DNA of 35,697 nucleotides from an uncultured bacterium. Its GTDB lineage: Bacteria; Bacteroidota; Bacteroidia; Chitinophagales; Chitinophagaceae. The notes below the pieces were generated by a model. That model saw nothing but the letters and a program-made list of their open reading frames with translations, was not told where the DNA came from and did not search any database. Of this stretch, positions 17,145 through 27,400 are shown in pieces. The position numbers and the translations under genes were made by a program. Where the stretch lies: NCBI GenBank assembly GCA_903834825.1, contig CAILKQ010000145.1:1-35697 (forward strand), written 5' to 3'. The stretch's first letter is position 1. Each line of letters begins with the position of its first letter.

Positions 17145-18094
17145 GATAATAAATAAAATGACATAGAAATGATTCCCAAAAGCATGACCAGTTTCAGCGC
17201 TTTGCTGATCTTGGCAAAATCAGCCGTCAGTTGGGCTTGGTAAAGTTTTTTCAACAAACGGTAAAAAAGGAAGATCATGGCGAATGATAGTGTATAAAAA
17301 GGCCAGGACCAGGCGTTCAACATGGCATAAAAGGCAATCACGGCAAAGAGTCCTACAAGCACAAAAATCCAAACAGCCACAAATACTTTGGTAGACGGTA
17401 TTCCCCATGAAATCGGCATGGTGTTACACCCGAACCGCCTATCACCCTCCATATCTTCCATGTCTTTCACTACTTCCCTCATCAGCGAAACAATGAAAGC
17501 AAACCCTGCATAAACCAAGGTCACTTTATAAAGACTTCCCAATACTGTCTGATTGATTTGCATGTATGTTACATCACTTAATCTTAATTCTGCAATAAAC
17601 AATACCCCCACTACCCAGGCAGTTAAAACAGAAATGATGAAGTTGCCAATCAACAATCGTTTTTTGAAAGTGGATGAATACAGCAACAGCAACAATACGC
17701 TTAAAAAATTGAGTGCCAGCAGCAAAAGGTTGTTCAAATGCATAGCTACAATAGCTGTAAGAAAAAGACCTGCCAATGATAAGACCAGGTGCAACAATAT
17801 CGCCCATCTCCTTTTGATCAACTTCCCGACAATCAACCTTTCTGGCTTGTTCACATTGTCAATATCGATGTCAAAATAGTCATTGATGATATATCCAGCA
17901 GCAGCAATCAGCAAGGAGGAGACAAGCAGCAGAATGAAATCAGTTTCCTTCAGCAGTTGTCTTGGCTGGCCATTGATAGTGAAAGAAGGAACAATGATCC
18001 GGTAATAAAACAAGGATTGTGTTAGTGCTATAAAAATAAGGTTGGGATACCTGATCAATTGAAAGAATCCCTTTATTTTTTGAATTCCTTTCAT
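17141..18094 (-). CDS. UbiA-family prenyltransferase (geranylgeranylglycerol-phosphate transferase-like)
   Basis: A 317-residue inner-membrane prenyltransferase with about eight or nine transmembrane helices. The first aspartate-rich site is NDYFDIDIDNVNKPERLI (N71, D72, D75, D79) and the second is MEDMEGDRRFGCNTMPISWG; both bind the Mg2+-diphosphate of the prenyl donor. Bacteroidota proteins of this type are often annotated as geranylgeranylglycerol-phosphate geranylgeranyltransferase, an archaeal lipid enzyme, but the acceptor has not been shown by anything in this sequence. A quinone-type or other acceptor is possible. The gene starts immediately after the KdsC-like stop (no spacer) and overlaps maf, forming a compact three-gene operon. 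Confidence 0.85.
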   Translation of the reverse strand: MKGIQKIKGFFQLIRYPNLIFIALTQSLFYYRIIVPSFTINGQPRQLLKETDFILLLVSSLLIAAAGYIINDYFDIDIDNVNKPERLIVGKLIKRRWAILLHLVLSLAGLFLTAIVAMHLNNLLLLALNFLSVLLLLLYSSTFKKRLLIGNFIISVLTAWVVGVLFIAELRLSDVTYMQINQTVLGSLYKVTLVYAGFAFIVSLMREVVKDMEDMEGDRRFGCNTMPISWGIPSTKVFVAVWIFVLVGLFAVIAFYAMLNAWSWPFYTLSFAMIFLFYRLLKKLYQAQLTADFAKISKALKLVMLLGIISMSFYLLS

Positions 18095-18616
18095 TTAAAT
18101 GCTTTGAATATTTTTGGGTGCAGACCATTTTCCCTGCGTCCTGAGGACCTTTTCAATGATATCCCTTACACATCCATTTCCCCCTGATTGGGGTGAAATA
18201 TAGTCAGCCACTTGCAATAATTCAGTTGCAGCATCGGCAGGACATGTTTTTATCCCAACCGCTCCAAAAGCATCCAGGTCTGGAAGATCATCCCCCATGA
18301 AAAGGGCAGATGATTTTTCGATATTTAACTTTAATAGTAATTCTTTGATTGTCAATGACTTAAGAGGTATATTATCAAAAAATAGTTCAACTCCCAACTT
18401 CAATAACCTTTCTTTGACCGGCACTGAAGAAGAACCCGTAATGACAGCAACCGTTAACCCTGATTTTACGGCATGCTGTATTGCATAACCATCTTTGATG
18501 TTCATTTCTCGAATCCATTCACCATTGGGCATGACCAATATTTTACCATTGGTCATTACACCATCAAGGTCAAAAACCAACAATTTTACCTGTGCTAATT
18601 TTTCTAATAGTTGCAT
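18095..18616 (-). CDS. KdsC-like HAD phosphatase (3-deoxy-manno-octulosonate-8-phosphate phosphatase family)
   Basis: A 173-residue HAD-superfamily hydrolase of the cap-less KdsC/YrbI type. Motif I is LLVFDLDGVMTNGK with nucleophile D16 and acid D18; motif II is VAVITGSSS; the lysine of motif III is in the KSLTIKELL region; motif IV is ALFMGDDLPDLDAFGAVG. KdsC removes the phosphate from KDO-8-phosphate in lipopolysaccharide synthesis, and this role is inferred from family. I chose the ATG at 18616: a start 26 codons upstream would add residues before the normal KdsC N-terminus and would lie upstream of the -7 element at 18629-18636. It leads the operon with the UbiA-like gene and maf. Confidence 0.88.
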   Translation of the reverse strand: MQLLEKLAQVKLLVFDLDGVMTNGKILVMPNGEWIREMNIKDGYAIQHAVKSGLTVAVITGSSSVPVKERLLKLGVELFFDNIPLKSLTIKELLLKLNIEKSSALFMGDDLPDLDAFGAVGIKTCPADAATELLQVADYISPQSGGNGCVRDIIEKVLRTQGKWSAPKNIQSI

Positions 18617-18628
18617 ACTGAATGAAAA

Positions 18629-18636
18629 CAAAGTTA
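18629..18636 (-). promoter_or_regulatory. Candidate -7 promoter element of kdsC-ubiA-maf
   Basis: Minus-strand TAACTTTG, an exact TAnnTTTG match, 12 bases before the ATG at 18616. Its position supports this start over one at 18694. Confidence 0.5.
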
Positions 18637-18679
18637 ATCTATTCGGGATAATTACCTGCTCTCCAAAAAAGCACTGCTG

Positions 18680-18687
18680 TATATTTG
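18680..18687 (+). promoter_or_regulatory. Candidate -7 promoter element of the alpha/beta hydrolase gene
   Basis: TATATTTG is an exact TAnnTTTG match 22 bases before the ATG at 18710, in the divergent 93-base gap shared with the kdsC-like gene. No clear -33 element was found. Confidence 0.4.
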
Positions 18688-18709
18688 CAATCAAGCATAA
18701 TGTATAAAA

Positions 18710-19549
18710 ATGACTACAGCACAGAAGCTGACCTTTTTTTCCTTAAAATTCAGTATAAAAATAGCCTCCCTCATCTCATCACAATGGGGCGCATCCATAG
18801 CATTCAATATTTTTTGTACGCCTTACCGAAAACCAAGAAATGTTTCCCCTCCCATTTTTCAACAAGCTACTGGATTTGATGTACAGGTTGATGGCCTTAC
18901 CATTTATGGATACCGCTGGAATCCGAATGCCCTAAAAAAAATCTTGATTTTACATGGCTTCGAATCAAGGGCTTATAATTTTGACCGTTACGTTGCCCCT
19001 TTGCTGAAAAAAGGCTATGGTGTGGTGGCAATGGACGGCAAGGCGCATGGCAATAGCGAGGGGAAGACCACCACCGCGCCAGAATATGCTGAGATGATCA
19101 GGGTATTGGAACAGAAACTGGGCAAATTTGATGGCTTTATCTCCCATTCTTTCGGAGGTATTGCCCTATGCCTTTATCAGGAGAACCACAGCAATCCTGC
19201 AGCCAAAATGGTATTGATTGCTCCAGCCACAGAAACCAAGTCTGCTATCGACCTATTCAGCCATTTTTTTGGTCTAAACACCAAAATAAAGGAATCCATT
19301 TATGCATATATCAAGAAAAAATCAGGGAATGACGTATCCCATTACTCTATCAACAGGATTGCCCCCAAACTTGCCAATCCAATTCTTTGGATCCATGACA
19401 AGGATGATGACATCACCCCTCTTTCGGATGTAAAACCCTTGATGGACCTTTCTCCGGGCAATGTTGAATTCATGATTACCAAAGGGCTTGGGCACAGAAA
19501 AATATACAAAGACTCGTCAGTGATGAAAAGGATAATTGATTTCATTTAA
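18710..19549 (+). CDS. Alpha/beta hydrolase
   Basis: A 279-residue alpha/beta-hydrolase fold protein. The N-terminal helix-rich lead ends in IFCTPYRKPR, common in Bacteroidota members. The oxyanion-side motif is ILILHGFESRAYNF and the nucleophile elbow is FISHSFGGIAL, so the catalytic serine lies in S-H-S-F-G rather than G-x-S-x-G. The catalytic acid is in WIHDKDDDITPL and the histidine in KGLGHRKIYKD. A carboxylesterase or lipase-like activity is likely but the substrate is unknown; there is no signal peptide, so it is probably cytoplasmic. It has its own promoter-like element and is followed by 129 bases before topA. Confidence 0.85.
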   Translation: MTTAQKLTFFSLKFSIKIASLISSQWGASIAFNIFCTPYRKPRNVSPPIFQQATGFDVQVDGLTIYGYRWNPNALKKILILHGFESRAYNFDRYVAPLLKKGYGVVAMDGKAHGNSEGKTTTAPEYAEMIRVLEQKLGKFDGFISHSFGGIALCLYQENHSNPAAKMVLIAPATETKSAIDLFSHFFGLNTKIKESIYAYIKKKSGNDVSHYSINRIAPKLANPILWIHDKDDDITPLSDVKPLMDLSPGNVEFMITKGLGHRKIYKDSSVMKRIIDFI

Positions 19550-19589
19550 GAACAGATTTGTTAGAATTCATTCGCTTTATCTTATTATT

Positions 19590-19601
19590 GCATCGTGATG
19601 C
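19590..19601. repeat. Short palindrome upstream of topA
   Basis: GCATCGTGATGC is a 12-base inverted repeat (GCATC-GT-GATGC) 77 bases before the topA start. It could be an operator or the tail of the hydrolase transcript; it has no T run after it. A weak -7-like TATTATTG (19583-19590) touches it. Confidence 0.25.
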
Positions 19602-19678
19602 ACATCGGTTCAGGGAATAAAAACCCTTTCAATCGATGCAACAATTGATGAGAAAACATATCAGAAGAGAAAGAAAAA

Positions 19679-22021
19679 ATGGCAAAAAACCTACTTATCG
19701 TTGAGTCTCCGGCCAAAGCAAAAACCATTGAAAAAATTCTTGGTAGTGACTTTGAAGTGAAAAGTTGTTTTGGTCATATCCGCGACCTTGAAAAGAGTGA
19801 AATGGGTATCGACATCAAAAAAGGTTTCAAACCAAGGTATATCGTTCCGGAGGATAAGGAAAAAGTTGTGAAGGAACTGAAGCAAGTTGCCAAAAGATCT
19901 GGAGAAGTATGGCTCGCAACGGATGAGGACCGCGAAGGTGAGGCCATCAGCTGGCATCTTTGTGAAGTATTGGGTCTTGATCCTGCCACCACTAAACGGA
20001 TCGTTTTCCACGAGATCACCAAACCAGCGATCCGGGCTGCGGTTGAAAAACCAAGAACAGTCAACATGAACCTTGTCAATGCACAACAGGCAAGGCGTAT
20101 TCTTGACAGGATTGTAGGATTTGAAATATCCCCTATCCTATGGCGCAAAATGAGCATGAGGGGCAACCTCAGTGCAGGACGTGTTCAAAGTGTTGCGGTT
20201 CGTTTGATTGTTGAGCGGGAAAGGGCCATCAATGGTTTTACTGCGATTGGCAGCTTTAAGGTAGAAGCGTTTTTCAAGGCAAAAGACATCAACGGGAAGC
20301 AGGTCATCTTCAAAGCAGAAGGAGCCAAAAAAAATACACAGCAAGATGCTGAGCAATTTCTCCAAGGTTGTATTGGTGCGGGTTATACCGTAAAAGATGT
20401 TCAAAAGAAACCAGCCAAAAAATCACCTGCTGCACCATTTACCACTTCTACCCTCCAGCAGGAGGCGAGCAGAAAATTAGGATATGGTGTAAGCAAGACC
20501 ATGCTGATTGCCCAAAAATTGTACGAAGCCGGTCATATCACCTACATGAGAACCGATAGTGTTTCATTGAGTGAAACAGCCAGGGGTGATATTTCAAAAC
20601 AGATCACAGACAGCTATGGCAAGGAATACTTTCAGGAAAGGAAGTTCAAAAATAAAAATGAATCAGCCCAAGAAGCCCATGAGGCCATCAGACCTACCTA
20701 CATGGACAAGCCAACAGTTGAAATTGCTGATGGCCAACGCCTGTATGAGCTGATCTGGAAAAGAACCATGGCCTCCCAGATGGCAGATGCCGAACTCGAA
20801 AAAACCATTGCCGAAATAACCATTTCTACCCAGCAAGAATTGCTCAAGGCAGAAGGAGAAGTAATGAAATTTGAGGGTTTTCTCAAAGTATACAATGAGA
20901 GCAGGGATGAGGAAGATGAAAACGAAGAACCATCCACTGAGGGCATGCTCCCTCCTTTGGCAAAAGGGCAACAGCTTGAATTGAATGAAATGCTGGCCAC
21001 TGAACGATTTACAAGAGCACAGCCAAGGTATACGGAAGCCTCTTTGGTAAAAAAAATGGAAGAACTTGGCATTGGCCGTCCATCCACCTATGCCCCAACC
21101 ATTTCAACCATTCTCAAAAGAGGATATGTGGAGAAGCGAGACAAAGAAGGGGTGAAAAGGGATTATCGTTTATTGAAGCTCATCAACAATATCATCTCCA
21201 AAGCCATTGAGCAAGAGAATACAGGAGCGGAAAAAACAAAATTGTTCCCTACAGACCTTGGGTCGGTGGTAACAGATTTTCTTATCCAGCATTTCGATCA
21301 GGTACTGGATTATGGATTTACCGCCAAGATTGAAAATGAGTTTGACAGCATTGCAGAAGGCAATGAAGACTGGGGGAAAATGCTCAAGGATTTCTATGCT
21401 CCTTTCAAAAAGGATGTAGACAATACCATGGAAACGGCAGAACGCATCAGCGGTGAAAGAGAGCTTGGCCATGAAGAAATAACAGGCAAACGTGTAATTG
21501 CCCGCATGGGACGATATGGTCCGATGGTGCAAATTGGCGAAACCACCGAAGAGGAAAAACCACGGTTTGCCAAACTCAAGGCCGATCAAAGCATTGAAAC
21601 CATCAACCTCGAACAGGCCATGGAGTTGTTCAAACTCCCAAGGGTTCTTGGTGAATTTGAGAATGAGTCTGTACAAGTCAATATTGGCAGATTTGGCCCT
21701 TATATTGCACATGACAAAAAGTTTTATTCACTTTCAAAAGAATATGATCCTTACGAGATAACCCTTGATGTTGCCATCCCACTTATATCTGAAAAGAGAA
21801 AAGCAAAGGATGAAAGAACCATTAAAATCTTCGAAAAGGAAAAAATCCAATTGCTGAAAGGACCTTATGGACCCTACATCAAGAAAGGATTAAAAAACTT
21901 CCCCATTCCGAAGGAAAAGCAAGAAAATGTACAAGATTTCAATATCGATGAAGTACAGGCGATGATTGAACATGCCATAGCCAACCCAACCCGTGGCAAA
22001 AGAAGGGCACCCAAAAAATAA
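19679..22021 (+). CDS. topA: DNA topoisomerase I (type IA)
   Basis: A 780-residue type IA topoisomerase that relaxes negative supercoils by passing DNA through a single-strand break. The Toprim domain has E9 in LLIVESPAKAKTIEKIL and the metal-binding D82-E-D84 in TDEDREGEAISWH. The active-site tyrosine is Y289 in AGHITYMRTDSVSLS. NLSAGRVQSVAVRLI and EAHEAIRPT are standard for the core. The C-terminal region contains three repeats of the Topo_C type (ARMGRYGPMVQIGE, VNIGRFGPYIAHD, LKGPYGPYIKKG), and there are no CxxC zinc fingers, unlike E. coli TopA; this is common in Bacteroidota. It is followed by the SirB1-like gene after 17 bases and probably cotranscribed with it. Confidence 0.97.
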   Translation: MAKNLLIVESPAKAKTIEKILGSDFEVKSCFGHIRDLEKSEMGIDIKKGFKPRYIVPEDKEKVVKELKQVAKRSGEVWLATDEDREGEAISWHLCEVLGLDPATTKRIVFHEITKPAIRAAVEKPRTVNMNLVNAQQARRILDRIVGFEISPILWRKMSMRGNLSAGRVQSVAVRLIVERERAINGFTAIGSFKVEAFFKAKDINGKQVIFKAEGAKKNTQQDAEQFLQGCIGAGYTVKDVQKKPAKKSPAAPFTTSTLQQEASRKLGYGVSKTMLIAQKLYEAGHITYMRTDSVSLSETARGDISKQITDSYGKEYFQERKFKNKNESAQEAHEAIRPTYMDKPTVEIADGQRLYELIWKRTMASQMADAELEKTIAEITISTQQELLKAEGEVMKFEGFLKVYNESRDEEDENEEPSTEGMLPPLAKGQQLELNEMLATERFTRAQPRYTEASLVKKMEELGIGRPSTYAPTISTILKRGYVEKRDKEGVKRDYRLLKLINNIISKAIEQENTGAEKTKLFPTDLGSVVTDFLIQHFDQVLDYGFTAKIENEFDSIAEGNEDWGKMLKDFYAPFKKDVDNTMETAERISGERELGHEEITGKRVIARMGRYGPMVQIGETTEEEKPRFAKLKADQSIETINLEQAMELFKLPRVLGEFENESVQVNIGRFGPYIAHDKKFYSLSKEYDPYEITLDVAIPLISEKRKAKDERTIKIFEKEKIQLLKGPYGPYIKKGLKNFPIPKEKQENVQDFNIDEVQAMIEHAIANPTRGKRRAPKK

Positions 22022-22038
22022 TTGAAAAGGATCCGTTG

Positions 22039-22905
22039 ATGACCAACACAACAGGAGAAATCAATGCATTGCTGAATCTTATTGAAGATCCAGACAATGA
22101 GGTTTACCAAACCATTACCAAGCGATTTATCGGGTTTGGACAGGATGTCATTCCTGTGTTGAATGAATTTCAAGAACTGACGGATGACCCCGTTCAGGTG
22201 GCCAAAATCAACGCCATCATTTCCCAGATTTCAATTTCATGCATAGAAACAGCCGTTACTGATTGGCTGAATAGTGAAGACCAATCAGTCCTTGAAGCCT
22301 CTTTGTTTATCGCTGCCTACCTCAATCCTGAATACGACAGGGACCGGTTGTTTTTCGAGATTGAAAAAATCAGAAAAACCATTTGGCTTGAATTGAATGA
22401 TTACCTGACGCCGCTTGAAGAAATCAATATCCTCAATAAAATTATTTTTGGCCACTACAACTATAAAGGAGTTGAACTAGACTATTCAACAATCAATCAT
22501 TTTGATCCATCCCATTTGCTTACGAACAAGCTTTCAAATACCTTTCCCCTGGCATCTGTTTACCTGATCATTGCTGAAATGCTGGGCGTCACGCTATTAC
22601 CGGCTGATGTCCCCAAACAAAACCTCCTTTGTTATGTAGAAGAAGGCAGTTCAATTATCAGTGTAGAAGGCAGTGATATACTCTTTTACATCGACCCATT
22701 GAATGGACAGGTTTATACCCACCGCGATGTAGAAAATTATGTAAAAAAAATGAACCTCGCCCACCCTCCTGTTACCTATACCCCCTCCAACGCCAGGAAT
22801 TTTGTTCAACGGTGGATCAAGGAAATTGCCAAAGCCGAACAGTCAAAAGGGGAGGTTGAACGCCATAAAGCGCTTTTGGTGCTCATTTCATCGATGAATG
22901 CCTGA
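22039..22905 (+). CDS. SirB1 / transglutaminase-like superfamily protein
   Basis: A 288-residue cytoplasmic protein. I start it at the ATG at 22039 rather than the TTG just before it. The N-terminal half is helical with HEAT-like character. The C-terminal half has the Transglut_core2 (SirB1) pattern: TFPLASVYLIIAEMLGVTL, then ADVPKQNLLCYV, then DILFYIDPLNGQVYTHRDVE. In most SirB1-like proteins a histidine stands in the LPxHFL-type segment; here it reads VPKQNLLCYV, so that residue is replaced and activity is doubtful. Function of the family is poorly known. The gene follows topA closely, and the CsaA-like gene follows 61 bases later. Confidence 0.72.
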   Translation: MTNTTGEINALLNLIEDPDNEVYQTITKRFIGFGQDVIPVLNEFQELTDDPVQVAKINAIISQISISCIETAVTDWLNSEDQSVLEASLFIAAYLNPEYDRDRLFFEIEKIRKTIWLELNDYLTPLEEINILNKIIFGHYNYKGVELDYSTINHFDPSHLLTNKLSNTFPLASVYLIIAEMLGVTLLPADVPKQNLLCYVEEGSSIISVEGSDILFYIDPLNGQVYTHRDVENYVKKMNLAHPPVTYTPSNARNFVQRWIKEIAKAEQSKGEVERHKALLVLISSMNA

Positions 22906-22966
22906 TTTCATCCTATTTTACAAGAGTCACAATTGTTTTGGTTAATTTTAGCCAAATTCTTTTGAA

Positions 22967-23299
22967 ATGACCATCTCCTGGAATGATTTTGAAAAAATTG
23001 ACATTCGCTGCGGTACCATCCTGTCCGTCAAGCCCTTTGATAAAGCATTAAAACCTGCTTTTCAGCTGGAGATTGATTTTGGCTCGATGGGCATCAAGCG
23101 TTCATCTGCCCAAATAACCCATCATTATTCCGTTGAATCCCTGTTGGGAAGGCAGGTGATGGCCGTCGTCAATTTTCCACCCAAACAGATTGTCAATTTT
23201 TTCAGTGAATGCTTGGTCTTAGGGGTCTACGATAGCAACAATGCGGTTGTGCTTTTGGAGGCCGGTATGAAAGTAGAAAATGGAGCGAAAATTGGTTAG
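22967..23299 (+). CDS. csaA: CsaA-like tRNA-binding domain protein
   Basis: A 110-residue protein made of one OB-fold tRNA-binding domain, the same domain found at the C-terminus of bacterial MetRS. Recognisable segments are FEKIDIRCGTILSVKPF at the N-terminus, KRSSAQITHHYSVESLLGRQ in the middle and VVNFPPKQIVNFFSECLVLG towards the end, which matches CsaA closely. CsaA was described as a secretion-linked chaperone in Bacillus and binds tRNA-like ligands; its role in Bacteroidota is not established. It is of normal length and intact. It precedes the efflux operon by 68 bases but there is nothing to suggest a functional tie. Confidence 0.92.
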   Translation: MTISWNDFEKIDIRCGTILSVKPFDKALKPAFQLEIDFGSMGIKRSSAQITHHYSVESLLGRQVMAVVNFPPKQIVNFFSECLVLGVYDSNNAVVLLEAGMKVENGAKIG

Positions 23300-23367
23300 C
23301 AAGAATTTCACCATAAAATCATCAAATTCAGTACCGCTTAAAGGAAATTCAACTTATTTTCGTCAAT

Positions 23368-24405
23368 ATGAAAAAGTTCAGTCTTGCCCTTTCCCTGTTG
23401 TTGGCTTTATTTGCCTGTGAAGAGAAAAAAGATGCTAAAAAGCCACAGGATGGGTCCAAATCAGGTCCGATTTCTGTTGAGGCCATTGTTATCAGGCCTA
23501 CAACTGTTTCTGAGTCCATTGAGGTGGCCGGCAATATCCTTCCTTATGAGCTCACCGAGATCCGACCTGAGATTTCAGGAAGGGTTATCCAGCTCAATTT
23601 CAAAGAGGGTTCAACTGTTGCCAAAGATGTGTTGCTGGTCAAATTATTTGACGCAGACCTTCAGGCACAACTTAAAAAATTGAAGGTGCAGTTGCAAATA
23701 GCAGAAAAAACAGAAGAACGCCAAAGGGAACTGCTGAAAATCAGCGGTATCAGTCAGCAGGATTATGACCTCAGTCTTTTACAGGTCAATAACATCAAGG
23801 CCGATATAGAACTGACCATGGTAAACATTGGAAAAACAGAAATCAGGGCCCCTTATGCAGGAAGGATGGGTCTCAGGAATATCAGCCTTGGCGCCTACAT
23901 CACTCCGGGCAATATGCTGACAACCCTCAGCCAGGTGAACATGAAGAAAATCAGCTTCAGCATTCCTGAAAAATACAGCAACGATATCAGGCCAGGCATG
24001 TCGGTTGTTTTTGGTATTGAAGGAAAAGAGGGTGAATACAAGGCCACCATACTGGCTTCAGAAACAGTGATTGAATCTGAAACCAGGAACCTTAAAATTC
24101 TTGCAACCATTAACGATGGAAACAATAACCTGGTGCCAGGTTCCTTTGCAAAAGTCAGTTTGACCCTTGGATCAAACAATGCGGCCGTCATGGTGCCGTC
24201 ACAGTGTATCATTCCAAGTGCCCGCACAAAACAACTGCTGCTTTACCGCAATGGCACACCGGAATTTGTAAGCGTTACCACCGGATTGAGAAATGCGGAC
24301 AACGTTCAAATAACCAGCGGGCTTCAGGTGGGTGACACAGTCATCACCACAGGACTTCTCTTTATCAGAAAGGATTCTAAGGTGAAACTCAGCAAAGTAA
24401 ATTAG
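23368..24405 (+). CDS. RND efflux periplasmic adaptor (membrane fusion protein), lipoprotein
   Basis: A 345-residue HlyD/AcrA-type adaptor. The signal sequence MKKFSLALSLLLALFACEEK has a lipobox ending in C17, so the mature protein is predicted to be lipid-anchored. The usual order is visible: a beta-barrel/lipoyl half (ILPYELTEIRPEISGRVIQL), an alpha-helical hairpin (about residues 105-150), the second lipoyl half (IRAPYAGRMGLRNISLGAYI), then the beta-barrel and membrane-proximal domains ending VGDTVITTGLLFIRKDSKV. It connects the inner-membrane pump to the outer-membrane channel. It starts the efflux operon, 21 bases before the pump gene. Confidence 0.95.
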   Translation: MKKFSLALSLLLALFACEEKKDAKKPQDGSKSGPISVEAIVIRPTTVSESIEVAGNILPYELTEIRPEISGRVIQLNFKEGSTVAKDVLLVKLFDADLQAQLKKLKVQLQIAEKTEERQRELLKISGISQQDYDLSLLQVNNIKADIELTMVNIGKTEIRAPYAGRMGLRNISLGAYITPGNMLTTLSQVNMKKISFSIPEKYSNDIRPGMSVVFGIEGKEGEYKATILASETVIESETRNLKILATINDGNNNLVPGSFAKVSLTLGSNNAAVMVPSQCIIPSARTKQLLLYRNGTPEFVSVTTGLRNADNVQITSGLQVGDTVITTGLLFIRKDSKVKLSKVN

Positions 24406-24426
24406 TAACAACTCAATTCTGGCCCA

Positions 24427-27400
24427 ATGAATCTTTCTGAATTAAGCATAAAAAGACCGGTTTTTGCAGTTGTATGCAGCATCGTCATCATCATTTTTGG
24501 TGCCATTGGCTATAGTTTTTTGGGTGTCAGGGAATACCCTGCCATTGACCCTCCGGTGGTCAATGTAAGGACCAGCTATACAGGAGCCAATGCCGAAATC
24601 ATAGAACAACAGGTCACTGAACCCATTGAAAAAGCGGTGAATGGTGTTGAGGGGGTGAAAAACATCACCTCTTCAAGTTCACAAGGCAGCAGCAGCATTA
24701 CAGTGGAATTTGAATTGGGTGTTGACCTTGAAAGGGCTGCCAATGATGTAAGGGAAAAGGTTTCTCAGGTAGCAGGAAGGCTTCCACAAGACATTGACGC
24801 ACCGCCTACGGTGGCCAAACAAGACTCCGATTCTGATCCGATTGTTTTCATTCAAATGCAGAGCAACAAAAGGACCCTGCTCGAACTTTCTGACCTGGCA
24901 GAAAATATTGTACAAGAAAGGTTGCAGACCATTCCGGGTGTCAGTGGTGTAAGTGTATTTGGACAACGCCCTGCCATGAGGATTTGGTTTGACCCCGTCA
25001 GGCTCTCTGCATATAAACTTACCATCCAGGATGTAAAGTCTGCCCTCGACCGCGAAAACATAGAATTGCCTGGTGGGAAGGTTCGTGGAAATACCACTGA
25101 GATGACCGTAAAGGCCTACGGAAAGCTGACCACAGAAGAAGATTTCAATGACCTGATCATCCGACAGACAGAAGGCAAGAGCATCCGCCTAAAAGACATC
25201 GGATATGCCATCATCGGGCCTGAAAATGAGGAGTCCGCCACAAGGAAAAACAATATTCGCTCGGTGAACCTTGGTGTGGTTGCCCAGCCCGGATCCAACC
25301 AGGTGGCCATCGCCGATGAATTGTACAAACGGATCGACGTTATCAAGAAAGATTTGCCTCCAGACATTATCCTTGAAGTGGGTTACGACAAAACACAGTT
25401 TGTCAGAAAGGCCATCACAGAAGTGAAAGAAACCCTGATCATTGCCATTTTGCTGGTGGTCATCATCATCTTTTTGTTCTTCAGGGAATGGTCCATTGCC
25501 TTCCGGCCTTTGATCGATATTCCTGTAGCCCTTGTTGGCGCCTTCTTCATCATGTATATTTTTGGATTTTCCATCAATGTATTGACACTCCTGTCATTGG
25601 TGCTTGCCACAGGATTGGTGGTGGATGATGGAATTGTGGTAACGGAAAATATCTACAAGAAGATAGAGCAGGGAATGGACAAGTGGAAGGCGGCGAGAGA
25701 AGGCTCGAAAGAGATTTTCTTTGCTGTCGTCTCAACCTCTATCACGCTGGCCATCGTATTTCTTCCTATCATCTTCCTGCAAGGATTTGTAGGCCGGTTG
25801 TTCAGGGAATTCGGAATTGTTGTAGCCGGTGCGGTATTGATTTCAGCTTTTGTATCGCTATCACTCACACCGGTATTGAACATTTACCTGACCAAGAAAA
25901 ATGTACACAAACATTCATGGTTCTATACCAAATCTGAACCTTTTTTCAGGGGCATGGAATCAGGATACCAGCGCTGGCTGGCGGCCTTCATGCGCAAAAG
26001 ATGGATTGCCTTTATCATTGTGTTGGCCTGCGTTGGCGCCATATATTTTGTTGGATCAAAACTACCCTCTGAGCTGGCACCCATGGAAGACAGGAATAGG
26101 CTGAGGACCAGTGTCATTGCTCCAGAAGGAACCGACTTCGATTATATGGACAAGGTGGTCTATGATATTACCGAAAAAATCATGGATTCTGTGCCTGAAC
26201 GCTATGTTATACTTTCTTTTGCACCCAGTTATTCCGGATCCGGAGGTTCAAACGCAGCCTCCATCAGCATTGGGCTGGTTGATGCCAGCGAAAGGAAGCG
26301 CAGCCAAAATGAAATTGTGCAGAGCATGAACAAAATGTTCAAAGATTATACCGATGTAAGGGTCCTCGTCTTGCAGGAACAAACCATTTCAGTTGGACAG
26401 TCCAGCAGGGGACAATTGCCCGTTCAGTTTGTATTGCAGAACCTGAACTTTGACAAGCTAAAAGAAAAGGTACCACAGTTCATGGATGAGGTTGTGAAGA
26501 GCCCTGTTTTCCAGGGCAATGATGTCAACCTCAAATTCAACAAACCGGAATTGCAGGTTACCATTGACCGGTTAAAAGCTGGAGAACTGGGCATTTCCAT
26601 CCTTGATATTTCCAATACCCTTCAGCTTGCACTCAGCGGAAGAAGGTTTGGATATTTTATCAGGAACGGAAAACAATATGAAGTCATCGGACAGGTAGAC
26701 AGAAAGGACAGGGATGCACCACTGGACCTCAAGTCTTTTTATTTGCGCAGCAAAACTGGACAGCTGATCCAATTGGACAACCTTGTCACCATTTATGAAA
26801 CCGCCACTCCCCCAACCATTTACCATTACAACAGGTTGAAGAGTGCTATTGTTTCTGCAGGTTTAGCCAATGGAAAAACACTTGGAGACGGTATCAAAGA
26901 AATGGAGCGCATTTCTAAAAAAGTGCTGGATGAATCATTTACTACAAGCCTCAGCGGATCTTCAAGAGATTTTGCCGAGAGTTCCTCGAATACCCAAAAT
27001 GCCTTCCTGTTGGCCCTGGTATTGATCTTCCTGGTATTGGCTGCCCAATTTGAAAGCTTTGTTGATCCATTGATCATCATGATTACCGTTCCGCTGGCCC
27101 TTGCCGGTGCTGTCATCAGTTTATCTGTTTTTGGGCAATCACTCAATATATTCTCCCAAATTGGCATCATCATGCTGATTGGTTTGGTTACGAAAAACGG
27201 TATCCTTATCGTTGAATTCGCCAACAAGCAAAGGGAAAAAGGAATGAACAAGATCGATGCTGTGCTCAACGCATCTGTGGCACGGTTGAGACCGATCCTG
27301 ATGACAACCCTTGCCACAGCCCTTGGTGCATTGCCCATTGCTATGGCATTGGGATCTGCAGGAAAAAGCAGGATACCGTTGGGGATTGTTATTATCGGTG

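Noticed and set aside
26826-27338. A 170-codon minus-strand open frame
   Set aside because: It is antisense to the C-terminal membrane region of the RND pump; long antisense frames are common opposite such sequence.
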